64,000 nt of DNA, taken from NCBI GenBank assembly GCA_034620365.1, contig JAQGEQ010000023.1:124001-188000 (forward strand), read 5' to 3'. Shown one piece after another: positions 43,501-53,768 of the stretch. Source of the DNA: Pegea sp. RAD2-039. Taxonomy: Eukaryota > Chordata > Thaliacea > Salpida > Salpidae. A program made the position numbers and the translations under genes. Below the pieces are notes generated by a model that saw only the letters and a program-made list of their open reading frames with translations, ran no database searches and had not been told where the DNA came from. Within the stretch, counting starts at the first letter, position 1, and the number at the start of each line of letters is the position of its first letter.

Positions 43501-45961
43501 CATATGATGGTCTTTATGGGGTTCAATCGTTCTCCATTTGTTGAGTAAAATCGGATCAATTGCCTCGTTACTATATTCAGTACCATACCAAGGGCATTTA
43601 TGTTGGACTTTTGAAGCAACAGATTTTAATGCAATTGTCATTCTGAAAAAAAATTGGAATAAAATTCATCAATTAGATAGTAAGAAGATGATTACCTCAA
43701 ATTATCTGGTGTAAGATATGAGAGAAAGTCCTTGATGAGATCCGGTTTAAAATCACTTACAAGTCGAGTTGCTGTGAGAATTTCATCTACAGGGTAATAG
43801 TGAAGTCCTTCAGATACATTGACAACCAGTGAGGATGGTTTGTCCTTATCTGGTGCAAATGGTTGATTATTTGAAGATGGTTCAATTACAACTAACCTCT
43901 AAATGCGAAATCCATATTTGAAATATCTCGAATCTCATTAAAGATTCTTTCATCTGGTTGATTTTGTTTCAACATGTTGATATATTGAAACACCATCTCA
44001 ACCACTTCTTCTACGCGCTCTACAACAACACGTGTTGCCATGGAAACAGAGGTAGTAACCAAGCGGTTTACCTAGTTCATCCGTAGCTAAATCCAAATGT
44101 ATTTCAAAGAAGCTAAACCCTTCAGCACCTGAATCTGAACCAGCCATAAGTGAATTGACCAGTTGGCGGGCTTTAAGACTGGACAACAAACTGCCAGCTC
44201 CTTCATGTCCAATTAAATGGGACAGGTACTCGCCAGGCTGTATGCAAATTGTCAGTTGATACACGCGCGTTTACGACGTCACCTTCGATTTATGATGAGC
44301 AGTATAATCAGGAGTTTGAAACTTTAGAACAACAGATCTAAGATCTTTAACAGGAACTACATGAAACTGGCGACCAAGATCACATTTTCGATAAGGCATC
44401 TGATCGTAATGAGTGATTTGTAGCTGTTTGTTGATGACGTCACTAAACATCTCGACAACCATCGATGTTAATTCATCGATAGACTCACTACCAAATACAC
44501 ACAAGCCCATTTGATTGGATGAGTAAAATTGTTCATGAAATTTCAACAGTTCTTCCCGGATGTTGATCTCTTTCTCCTTTGGACCATCCCATAGCGTCTC
44601 GATAGAGCCTGTGACGTCATCATTGAGAAAGTGAATGAAAAGAGAAAGTCTTGAACCTGTTCCGAACTTGAAAAAGTCATGAGAAGGGTCTGAAGTGTTG
44701 TGATCAACTTGATCAAGTCTCCAAGCATCAGACATCACATTCTTCTCGTGTTCAGAATGAACTGCTTTTACTTCACGCTCTAAACAACTTTCATCAAACA
44801 GAGGACAGATAAAGAATTGAGCGAACCTGTGAGGCAAATTTTCATTCACAGATCACTACATCTTTCAAAGCAACTTACATGTGAAGCGTTTCTCTCAATT
44901 TTTCTTTTTTCACATCAAAGTAATAGTTGGTGTGGTCGCCACTTGTATAAGCGTTACAAGAACCACCATGTTGGCTTATAAACTAGTAGAAAAGAAAGTA
45001 AAAAACAGTTCAACCAACAATCACACTTACTTTTCCATATAACTCTTCTTTTGGATAAACTTCTGTACCCATAAAAAGCATGTGTTCGAGAAAATGGGCC
45101 AATCCAGGAAGTCCTGGAGGATCTGAATATGAACCTAGAAGCAAATTTCAGGTTTAGTCATCAACACAAAACTTTAATATCACCCAGTAAGGGTAATTAG
45201 GGTTACTTTATCACTACAGCAAATTCTAACACTTTTTTTAAATTCAGAAATTATGATTTAAGTAATTGTGATGATGCTTCCATTTTATTGATTTTTGTGT
45301 ACTTATGTCTCATATGTTCTTTTACATTAATTAAGTTGAACTTCAAGAGTTTTTAACTTTTATTTCTCTGCATTCATATTATATTTACGATAAAAGCTAT
45401 ATGAATGGTTATCTGCAGCCACGTGTTATTTTATAGATTAAATATCAACTTAACACTACCTACCGACATGTACATCCATAGAAGCAGCAGATTTTTCAGA
45501 AGTTGGGTCACTCACTACCACCACCTTCATGTTATTTAATAATTGAAAGCCATGATATACTCTTGAATCTGATTTAGACTTTGTAATATTATCCCAGCTG
45601 CTTAAGATACTAAAAATAAATTAAACTAAAATTAGTTTGAGATAAAAAAAAGTTCCAATTAAGTTTTAGAAAAATAGTTGAAATAATAACAAAATAATTG
45701 AGTGGATCAAAGATTAGAAGATAGAACTTAATTATCAAATCAGAAAACCCACCCAGAAGACATTTTCAATCTTTTTTCATAAGATTCTTGTTTAACTAAC
45801 AAAGGTCGTTTCTTATACATATAATTTCTTATCCTACAACTTTTTTCATTGAAAATAAAAGAAAAAATGGATTTAAAATCAAACTTCATTAAACTGTCAA
45901 TGAACTTAAAAATTATTATTCCTCTTAAAAAGCATAAAATATAAGATAAATAAAAATTCAT
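40533..45961 (-). CDS. IDE: insulin-degrading enzyme (insulysin, M16 zinc metalloprotease)
   Basis: Twenty-one exons join in frame to 1041 residues (human 1019): 45961-45753, 45609-45464, 45134-45031, 44982-44879, 44826-44657, 44608-44283, 44237-44072, 44019-43897, 43849-43696, 43642-43417, 43370-43235, 43100-43009, 42961-42851, 42793-42580, 41864-41760, 41703-41547, 41496-41361, 41313-41166, 41112-40978, 40921-40854, 40628-40533. IDE degrades insulin, amyloid-beta and other small peptides in cytosol, peroxisomes and mitochondria. The inverted zinc motif HxxEH is HFLEH at about residues 132-136 ([13 protein letters not shown]). Other signatures: [82 protein letters not shown] and EQLGYIVRS. 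Two introns (44609-44656, 48 nt; 42794-42850, 57 nt) are stop-free and in frame, and are easily mistaken for coding insertions. The intron 41865-42579 is almost wholly a minisatellite. The start is uncertain: residues 1, 25, 47 or 67 are Met; the longest form has a hydrophobic/basic leader that might target mitochondria. Confidence 0.95.
40660..40850. repeat. two ~95-bp tandem units rich in GTGGTC/GACCAC
   Basis: Lies in the last IDE intron (40629-40853). Both units contain ACAAAATCRTYTAAAGTGG, GTCCCCAACCA, and CC...AAGTGGTC. The GTGGTC/GGACCA words are also scattered in other introns between 40 and 51 kb. Confidence 0.6.
41878..42572. repeat. 25-bp minisatellite in an IDE intron (about 27 units)
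   Basis: Tandem units read (plus strand) approximately as ATCAACCAATCAGCAACAAG plus CAGTC, alternating with a variant in which AAC is GTC and the later CAAC is CAGC. A few units lose one or two bases or carry point changes (TTAGC, CAATGAGC). Every unit contains a CCAAT box, usually CCAATCAGC. The array starts about 8 nt inside the 5' splice site of the intron between the LMHGNLSRD and [10 protein letters not shown] exons, and ends about 15 nt before the 3' splice site. Confidence 0.95.
45185..45440. repeat. diverged interspersed repeat, copy in an IDE intron
   Basis: Shares ATTATGATTTAAGTAATT, GATGCTTCCATTTTATTGATT and a terminal ATCTGCAGCCACG with the repeats at 3205-3510 and 4020-4270, in the same orientation. 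It lies in the intron between IDE exons 2 and 3. Confidence 0.4.
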
Positions 45962-47229
45962 ATTTATATAAATAATATTTTATTCAAATTTATAGGTTAT
46001 GAGCCAATTAAGCTTTTAAAAAACATTATGGGCCAGAAAAAAATACAAATCAATAAAAAATATTGATTATAGATTTAAGTTATTGAATAATTAAAGTAAA
46101 AAAAAGTAAACGTGGCAGAAAAAAAGTAAAGTTAGAATGACAAATAAAAAATATTTATTTATAAAACTAAACAAGAATGTTTGTTGATTAAAAATAAAAA
46201 AAGACAAGACAAAAAACATGTACAAATATTATCATAAAACAAAATATCCTACGATATACAATTTAAAAAACAGCTAAAAATTAAAGTAAAAAAATAAAAT
46301 ATTTTGGATGATTAAATGTAAGTATGTACATATAATTTATAGAATTATAATTTGGAAATAAAAAGTATATAAATGATAACAGAAATAAAAAAAAATTATC
46401 AATTACAGCAAACTGGACTGAAATATTTGAAATAAAATAAATTAAAAAATTTATGTGATATCAATTGTTGTAATTAATTTTAAATTTAATTACAGTTAGA
46501 AACTTTCATGTAATTATGAATAGTTTCTAACTTTAATTATGAACCTTAAAGAAAGTAATTAGAAATCTTTAAAATTTATTTGAAAAATGCTTTAGTTGCG
46601 AGTTTAACATTCAAATGCTGTTTATCACAAATATACAAACAAAAATGGACTCTGATAAATATGGTTTGAAATAACAAAGCCTTAAGTAAATAATTTCTGT
46701 AGAGTTTTAATGACAAAATATTTCGAATATTCTGTGTATCAAGCTATTTTTTAAAGTCTAGAAAACACGTAAAAATTTCTTTATACAATTTTGAAGTGTC
46801 CCTTATGTCAATAGTTTTATGTTTACCTATATAAAACAGTCTTGAATACTATCACATACTTGTTAAATTATTGTAAACAACAGAGATATGTTACAAAAGT
46901 ATCTGTATTTATAAATTTATTGTTTATTTAAGAAGAAAAGCTTAAACAAAAATTTCTTCATTAAGCCAATTATAATTTAGTATAAGCTAAATGTTTAGTC
47001 TTTTGTTCAACTTTAAGTACATCAGAAACCTTTTAGTATTTATAATAGTCCTTCAGCCGTGTAAAAAAAATCTACAACATTAGTAATCTTAAACTCTAGT
47101 TTAATAAATTTTATTGATAGGCCAACAAAATATAATGTTTCGTTGAGCAGTAAAAACAGAAAATTAAGTAAAAAAATATTGTAAAATTATTTTTCTTTGA
47201 TAAAAGAAAATGGGTCAGTGACCTATCTA
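45962..47229. other. intergenic AT-rich DNA upstream of IDE
   Basis: Strongly AT-rich, with poly-A/T runs and no recognised feature. Presumably it holds the IDE promoter, but no core element stands out. Confidence 0.45.
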
Positions 47230-47575
47230 CTACGATAACTGATTGGAATGATTTGAAAGACCGGAACTGCCGACAGATTGATGTCTTCTCCAGCGTTCTT
47301 GTTCAGCTTTTTTGACTTTGTAGTGGTTTCTTAAACATATTTTCAGTAGTGATTTGCTGAATCTTTCATTTAATTACTTTTCAGAAATCGAAAATGTTAT
47401 ATCAACAATAAAACCAGCAGATACGTTCGTGACAAGGCAATCTGCAAATCGTACATCCGGCTGGAGTTTCTACATGGGTATGTTAATGCAATTGATGGGT
47501 TACAGTGGAGTATTTTTCTTGCAATTTTTACAAGATTTAATCAAAACCTCGAATAAAAACAATTATTCAAAATAA
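47230..47575. other. unresolved coding-like patch on both strands
   Basis: Minus strand 47356-47230, after a TTCAG acceptor, reads KSLLKICLRNHYKVKKAEQE followed by a basic then Ser/Asn-rich end and a stop, which looks like a real C-terminal exon. Plus strand 47385-47575, after a TTTTCAG acceptor, reads a 63-residue C-terminal exon with ANRTSGWSFYMGMLMQLMG and a hydrophobic segment, then a stop. Both have higher GC and better codon variety than their surroundings. I found no partner exon for either and recognise no family. One of them may be a small gene between WDR62-like and IDE. Confidence 0.3.
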
Positions 47576-47957
47576 TGTTTGATGGCAACTGGTGTAGTGC
47601 CAACTCTAATATGGCCTGAGGCCTACTAACAGCAAGTATTACATGTGTTAGATAAACAAGTTCATGTCAGAAAACATTTCAGTGTCGCCATGTAACTAAA
47701 TCAAATAAATCAGTTTTTTGAAGACTTTTATTTTATATAACAAAGTACTCATATAAGGAAGCAGCAGAAATGAAAACAAACTTTTAAAACAAGTTTTGAA
47801 AATAAGCCAAAATGGTTCTTAATTAATTTAATCACTAAAGCAACAAATTTTTGATTTGTTTTAAAGACCACTTGATAAATAAAAGATGAAAAAGCACAAT
47901 TTGAATGAAGGAGTAATAATAGAGGCAATTTGTCGGCTTCAAGTAAGGCATTTAGAG

Positions 47958-50900
47958 TTATGTCTCTTGTATATGTCTTTTGAGGTGGGTGATTACAAGA
48001 CGTACACAGTGCTGAACACGTGGTTCTAGTACCTCATCATCTTGTTTATTGGGGCGTTCGAATGAAAGGCATCGCGATAAAATTGCAGAAAAAGTGTTTT
48101 CAAGGCGTTCCAAGTTTCGATTTCTACGATCGGATTTGCGGGTAAAGATCTGCGGGAAAAAACGTTTATATTCCGGCTAATTTACATTTTCTTTCCGATA
48201 TACCTTTTGCTCATAAAACATCATTTCTGCTTCAGTCATGGCACTCATCAACCTTCGACAAACAATTTCACATTTTTTAGTTTCTTTCTCTTCTGCATCG
48301 CTAACGATAGATTCTATGTCATCATCTACATCATAAACAGCTAATAACGTCATCGCAACAAGTTGCACACAACCCACTGACCCGTATCTGCATCACGTCG
48401 CTTTCTTTTTAATTTCTGCTCGATCTGCCAACGCTGTGATGACGTCAGCTTGTGTAGAAGATCGGTAAGAGCACGTGGTATTTCAGAATTCATAACGTCA
48501 TCATCATCATCAGAAAAGTTAATCAGATTGACGCTTTCGCTTGTCATAGAAAGCGCTGATGACGTAGGTGCGGCGTTATCGTAGCTGATGACGTCATCAT
48601 CAGAATTTTCACTTTCACTTAATTGAGATGTTATGACGTCATTAAGAGGAGGGTTTGGTGGCGTCATCAGTTCACCACTGCTAGATGAATCGATGTATTC
48701 AAGAGCTTCAATCATTCGGCAAACCTGCCAACCAGTAAAAGTGACGTCATCGTTAAATGGTGACGTCATCATACCTCAGCTTTATTCAGATTTGTACCCC
48801 ATCTTCCAATTGAGTGGCTTGAAGATGAAGATTCAAATTCCAGTTGAGGATCAGTTTCCGGTTGAAGATCAACTTCTGGTTGAAGATCAACTTCCGGTTG
48901 AAGAGCAACTTCCGGTTGAGGGTTAGTTTCCGGTTGAGGATCAAATTCTGGTTGAGGATCAGTTTCCGGTTGAGGATCAACTTCCGGTTGAGGATCAACT
49001 TCCGGTTGAGGATCAGTTTCCGGTTGAGGGTTAGTTTCCGGTTGAGGATCAACTTCCGGTTGAGGATCAGTTTCCGGTTGAGGATCAACTTCCGATTGAA
49101 GATCAACTTCCGGTTGAGGATCAACTTTCGGTTGGGGATCAGTTTCCGGTTGAAGATCAACTTTAGGATGAGGTTCAACTTTCGGTTGAGGATCAACTTC
49201 CGGTTGAAGATCAACTTCCGGTTGAGGATCAGTTTCCGGTTGAAGATCAACTTCTGGTTGAAGACCAATTTCCGTTGGAAGATCAACTTCCGGTTGAAGA
49301 TCAAATTCCGGTTGAAGATCAACTTCCGGTTGAGGATCAGTTTCCGGTTGAGGATCAGTTTCCGGTTGAGGATCAGTTTCCGGTTGAGGATCAGTTTCCG
49401 GTTGAACATCAACTTCCGGTTGAAGATTAACTCTCGAAAGATCAACTTCCGGTTGAAGATCAGCTTTTCGAAAAGTCACTTTTTGAAGATCAATTTCCGG
49501 TTGAAGATCAACTACTGGAAGATTAACTTCCGGCTGAAGATCAGCATTTCGAAAAGTCACTTTTTGAAGATCAATTTCCGGAAGATCTGATAGAGCAGTT
49601 TTTTGTCGAAGATTAGATTCTGAAACGCGTCTTCTAAGTAGCGCAGGATCATTTATGACGTCAGCAGAAAAGATGTAGACGCATCCATCACGTGTTCCAA
49701 AAATGAGACGGTGGTCGTCATGGAAATGCAACGACGTCACTCCTTCCAAGTGGCATCTAATCCAACCACGTGACTTGCCTAAATCGAACGAATGACGTCA
49801 TAAAAACGCGCGAGTGAATGGAGGAGGAGCAACTGACGATATGTAAGATCGAAGAGAGAGATGCCGTGACGATGATACGCGATCGCGATTAGCGTCCCGC
49901 TTCGATTAACCGCGATTTTAGTGACGGGCGGAAAATCGACTTTTGGCAACTCAAATTCTTCGAGTAACTTGCAGGTGATGACGTCATACTTTTGTAGCGA
50001 GTTTCCGACTGATGCAAAGAGAAGTCCGTCGCTGTTAAAGAAGCGATGACGTCATCACTCAAGTGATAATTAGTCACATGATTACCCGGTGATGGTGATC
50101 GAGTGAACAGCGCTCTTTAATTGTTTACTAAAAAGCCTTAAGACGGAAGTTGGTTCATCTGGAGACGTGGTCAGCTCGAAAAACTGTAATGATCGGTCCA
50201 CACTTGAAGTGACTAGCCTAATGTGGTCCTATAGAACAAGTTGATATGAAATATGGTGGTTAAGGACAAATAGAGGACCTTTTGTTGTAGCTGGAAGTAT
50301 TGCATTCCAGTAATTGCAGATTTGTGTCCTTCGTCTATATGATGAACTAATTTGTGGTCCGCATCGTGAAAATGGATTTTGCGGTCACGGCAAGCGGACA
50401 CTAACACGTGACCAGTAGGATTGTACCCTGGACAGATAATCACTTCAGCCACTTCACGAGTGTGACTGGACAAAGTGGTCAGTAGTTGAAGAGAAGAGGT
50501 ATCATATAAACTGTGATAGAGGTGGTTGTGGGACAGTTGGGAAACAAAATCATCAACTTAACTGTAAATTGCCCTGGAAATCACCGAGGACCAGAAGATG
50601 ACCATGATTGGTGAGTTGTAAACAGTTAAAAGCCGATATTTCGTTATGAGGTAACGATGTTGTGACCCCATCTGTGACACGTTCGTCCACAGCGGTCACG
50701 ACCACATTTGGTAGACCGTCCATCTTACTACAACATCCTTGTTCACAATGATGAATAACTTTTATTAAATTCTGCGAAAAACAGAGTTTCCAATCAGAAA
50801 ATCAGGTAATTTCTCAAACTTACACAAGTGCCATTGTCACTGTAGACCCACATCATAGCTGTACCGTCCCAAGAACACGTGATAAAGTGACATTTACCTA

Positions 50901-52600
50901 GGACAGTCTCTGGTACACTCTGTAAAGTTCAAACGCATTCAATGATGTCACAGCAACGAAGAGTTGGTGACAAAACCTGAATTCCACTGATAGTTTGATG
51001 ATGATGTATCTTTCGTGAAATAAGGCTGACGTCACTGAAATCGTCATCGAAGCGATACCACGCAAATGAGTTATCATGGAAACAGAAGAAGATGAATTGA
51101 CGGTTGACATCCACCAAGCAATTACTCAAGCCTCTTTGCTCTCTGTTACACATTAACACGTGTCAACATGACGTCACACCTTCGTCGGCTGCTGTTATGA
51201 CGTCAATCATACAGCCGTTTGTTACCTCGCAACATGGCGATTTTTAAACTTGTTAATACGACAGAAAAATTCGCGAACATTGCTTCTAACACCGACATAA
51301 AACAAACAACAGCAAACGACGTGGTTGAGGCGCGGTTAAAGGGTGCAACTTAAACTTACAACTCTTCTACGTCATAATCGACACGCCGAAGCGATTCTAG
51401 ACAAATCTGTTCGCTTTTCAGTTCAGGTAGAAGATATAAGTTGCCCTCACAGCTTCCAAACATCAACTGGTTGTTTAGAACGTTTAAGGTGGTCAGTTTC
51501 AAATCCTAGAATTGATGTAAGTGATGAAAGATGTGATTAAAGGTCGAGATATACTTGTGGGAACTTTGTGGAAGACACAACGCGATTTGTCGCGATTGAG
51601 ATTTTCACGACTTCTATTGCTGCTGTGATTGCATAAAGATATTTGGAAGAAGAACCACAAGCAACAGCTTTAAAGTTCCCTTTTGTAAAATCTTTAAGGA
51701 TTACTGTTCGTGTCTTCATCTCGTTAACTTCTTTGTTCTGCAGAAAGTGGATTAAGTGATTTGTAGAAAGATGTAGCGAGATTACTTTTAATTCTTCTGG
51801 CATTGTCATGATTTTGATGAATCTCGAGGTGGAACACACACAATGTTTATTGTCAGGAGTCCACAAAAGTGAAAGAACTTGTTTAGTAAAAGCGCGAATA
51901 CTCGCTAGCCTACACCAACTTAGTTTCTTCTATTATAAGCAAATTATGACAATAGGAAGTTGGTGATGAGTCAACAAACTTGATTTGATTCACATTTCCA
52001 AATAGCAACTTCCTGGTCATTAGGTTCACCTGCTAGAGCTAAATACTTGCGATCAGATGAAAACTTGACAGCTCGGATTCCATGTATCATCTCAGATAAC
52101 ACTTCAATTTCACATTTTCTTGGCACAGAATATAATCTAGCACGAGGTTTGTAGCCACCCTAAAATGTATAAATAGTTTTGATACTTTTGAAATATTACA
52201 AATTGTTTTCTAACTAACAATTTGTTGGTTTATTTATAAGAATACAAACTTACTTCTCCTGTAAGTAAAAGCTGGCCATCTGATGATATATCCAAACTTA
52301 AGATTGGTTTTTTTTCTTTACTAATAATATATGATTGTTTTTTTGTAGCAGGATCGTAAAAGACTACAGTACAACCAGCAGGATATATAATCATACCAGT
52401 TGTTTCATCTAATACACAAGAGTTGGGTCCATTTAAAGACATTCCAACAATTTGTGATAATTTGAACTGAAATAATTTTTATTGATGAGAATAAGTTGGA
52501 TAATTTTCATTAATATTTGATTTACCTGATGATTGGTTTTCTTATTACGAGTTCTATTTCCGCCAATTGAACTAAAGCGATTACATCTTAAATTACTCAT
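47958..52600 (-). CDS. WDR62/MAPKBP1-like WD40 scaffold with Gln-Pro-Glu repeat tail
   Basis: Sixteen exons join in frame to 1254 residues: 52600-52526, 52466-52254, 52159-51980, 51929-51555, 51505-51360, 51285-51226, 51142-50977, 50919-50824, 50771-50563, 50510-50279, 50228-50086, 50031-49838, 49778-48775, 48724-48382, 48340-48204, 48149-47958. WDR62 and MAPKBP1 are JNK-pathway scaffolds; WDR62 acts at spindle poles. Family landmarks occur in order: MIIYPAGCTVVFYDP near residue 55, ISSDGQLLLTGE, HFITCSWDGTAMMW, VDERVTDGVTTSLPHNEI, LVSACRDRKIHFHD, LVHHIDEGHKSAITGMQYF, LVTSSVDRSLQFFEL and VTSLHFHDDHRLIFGTRDG, making about 12-13 WD repeats in two propellers. Residues about 808-1010 are some 34 copies of a QPE(V/T)D(L/P) hexapeptide. 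A short acidic, then helical, C terminus (CEIVCRRLMSAMTEAEMMFY...) matches the family's end. Divergence is high, so WDR62 and MAPKBP1 cannot be told apart. It starts 154 nt after THOC6. Confidence 0.85.
48836..49445. repeat. coding 18-bp minisatellite (about 34 units)
   Basis: Units on the plus strand read TTCCGGTTGAGGATCAAC, with variants GATCAGT and GAAGATCAA; on the coding (minus) strand each gives a hexapeptide QPE-V/T-D-L/P. Since 18 is divisible by three and the units lack stops, two other frames also remain open across the array (plus strand 48844-49590, minus strand 49445-48786), producing spurious long ORFs. A sparser version continues to about 49580. Confidence 0.95.
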
Positions 52601-52754
52601 GGTTAAATGACAATAAAACTTTTAATAGACTTAACTTATAAATACAAACAAATTTATGTAACAAAACTCCTATATGAAATATAAACAAAACAATTAGATT
52701 ATATTGAAATTCTTTTTCTACAATTACTTAAAAATTACAACTAATTCAGTTTAG

Positions 52755-53768
52755 TTACAAACATGTCAGCATAGAGCTTTGATAACCAAGATTTGTAAAA
52801 ACAGATACACGATGGTCTGCACCACCAGCAACCAACGGTAGTGATTTAGTATCACCATTTTCACAAGATGATAAGGTGAAGATAGAGTTGGTTGTGGAAG
52901 GTATTATTGCTTTCTTTTCACCATTTATATGCCAACGATACAAAGAAGGTTTATCGCCACCTGCTATTATCTCATCATTAAAAATAGTCACAACATTTGG
53001 CATCAAATCTTTCTTATCTTCTTCAAGAGGTTTATAGATATTTGTTGATGATCTTCTAAATAAGGTGAGTTTTGGTCCACCTCCACAAACCAACCAATCA
53101 CCATTACTATCAGCTGTAACACATGATAAGTACTTGCCACCTTTTTGTCTATGAACTTTTTCTAGTGTATAAGGCTCTACAACGCTACAACATTCAACAC
53201 TCCTACAATCCCACAATCGCATGCTTCCATCTTCAGATACACTTGCCATTCCATTACCAGCAAATAAACAAATATCATGAACATAATCTTGATGACCAAC
53301 CAAAGATTTAAACTTCTTTTCAGCAACTAGATCCCAAGCTTCAATAGTTCCACTACTTGTACCTCCATATAAAATACCATCTTTAAAGTTGTAGGCAAGA
53401 CTATTAACATATGAACCTGGTTTATCATCTAAATCAAAACTCCACAACTTTACAAGCCTTTGTTTAATGATATCAGACCAAGACCATGCTACAACCATAC
53501 TAAACCCTCCACTTATAAGAGCATTATCTTTCGTTATAAGAGTATACACTGGATTATTGGATACTTGAAAAGTACACAAAGGTTTTTTGATATGTTCCTT
53601 GTCATCAGAAAGTATTCCAGCTAAAGTAAATATACAAACATGGCCGCAATTGTTACCTAAAGCTATGTAGTTGTTACAAGAAGAGATAGCAGATGAGAAA
53701 ACAGTTGAATAAAGCATTAACTGCTTTTTCAACATGTTCATGTTTTCAATATTTTCTAATGATTCCAT
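52755..53768 (-). CDS. THOC6: THO complex subunit 6
   Basis: Single coding exon of 337 residues (human 341). THOC6 is a WD40 subunit of the THO/TREX complex that couples transcription, splicing and mRNA export. Conserved features in order: IALGNNCGHVCIFTLAGILS, KKPLCTFQVSNNPVYTLITK, GTSSGTIEAWDL, FKSLVGHQDYVHDICLF, SEDGSMRLWDCRS, GDWLVCGGGPKLTLFRRSST, the AGGD/YRWHINGE repeat and the C-terminal VSVFTNLGYQSS, equal to VDVFTNLGYRA of the human protein. The start is the ATG at 53768 (MESLENIENM); the 11 codons before it have no ATG. On the same strand the WDR62-like ATG follows 154 nt after this stop, with a CATATAG acceptor-like site between and no AATAAA. Confidence 0.95.
   Translation of the reverse strand: MESLENIENMNMLKKQLMLYSTVFSSAISSCNNYIALGNNCGHVCIFTLAGILSDDKEHIKKPLCTFQVSNNPVYTLITKDNALISGGFSMVVAWSWSDIIKQRLVKLWSFDLDDKPGSYVNSLAYNFKDGILYGGTSSGTIEAWDLVAEKKFKSLVGHQDYVHDICLFAGNGMASVSEDGSMRLWDCRSVECCSVVEPYTLEKVHRQKGGKYLSCVTADSNGDWLVCGGGPKLTLFRRSSTNIYKPLEEDKKDLMPNVVTIFNDEIIAGGDKPSLYRWHINGEKKAIIPSTTNSIFTLSSCENGDTKSLPLVAGGADHRVSVFTNLGYQSSMLTCL

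Noticed and set aside
48844..49590. 248-codon plus-strand ORF made of FRLKINFRLR-like repeats, and a 219-codon minus-strand ORF of NRKLILNRKL-like repeats
   Set aside because: Both are alternative frames of the 18-bp minisatellite that codes for QPE repeats in the WDR62-like gene. They begin and end at the array and have no homology.
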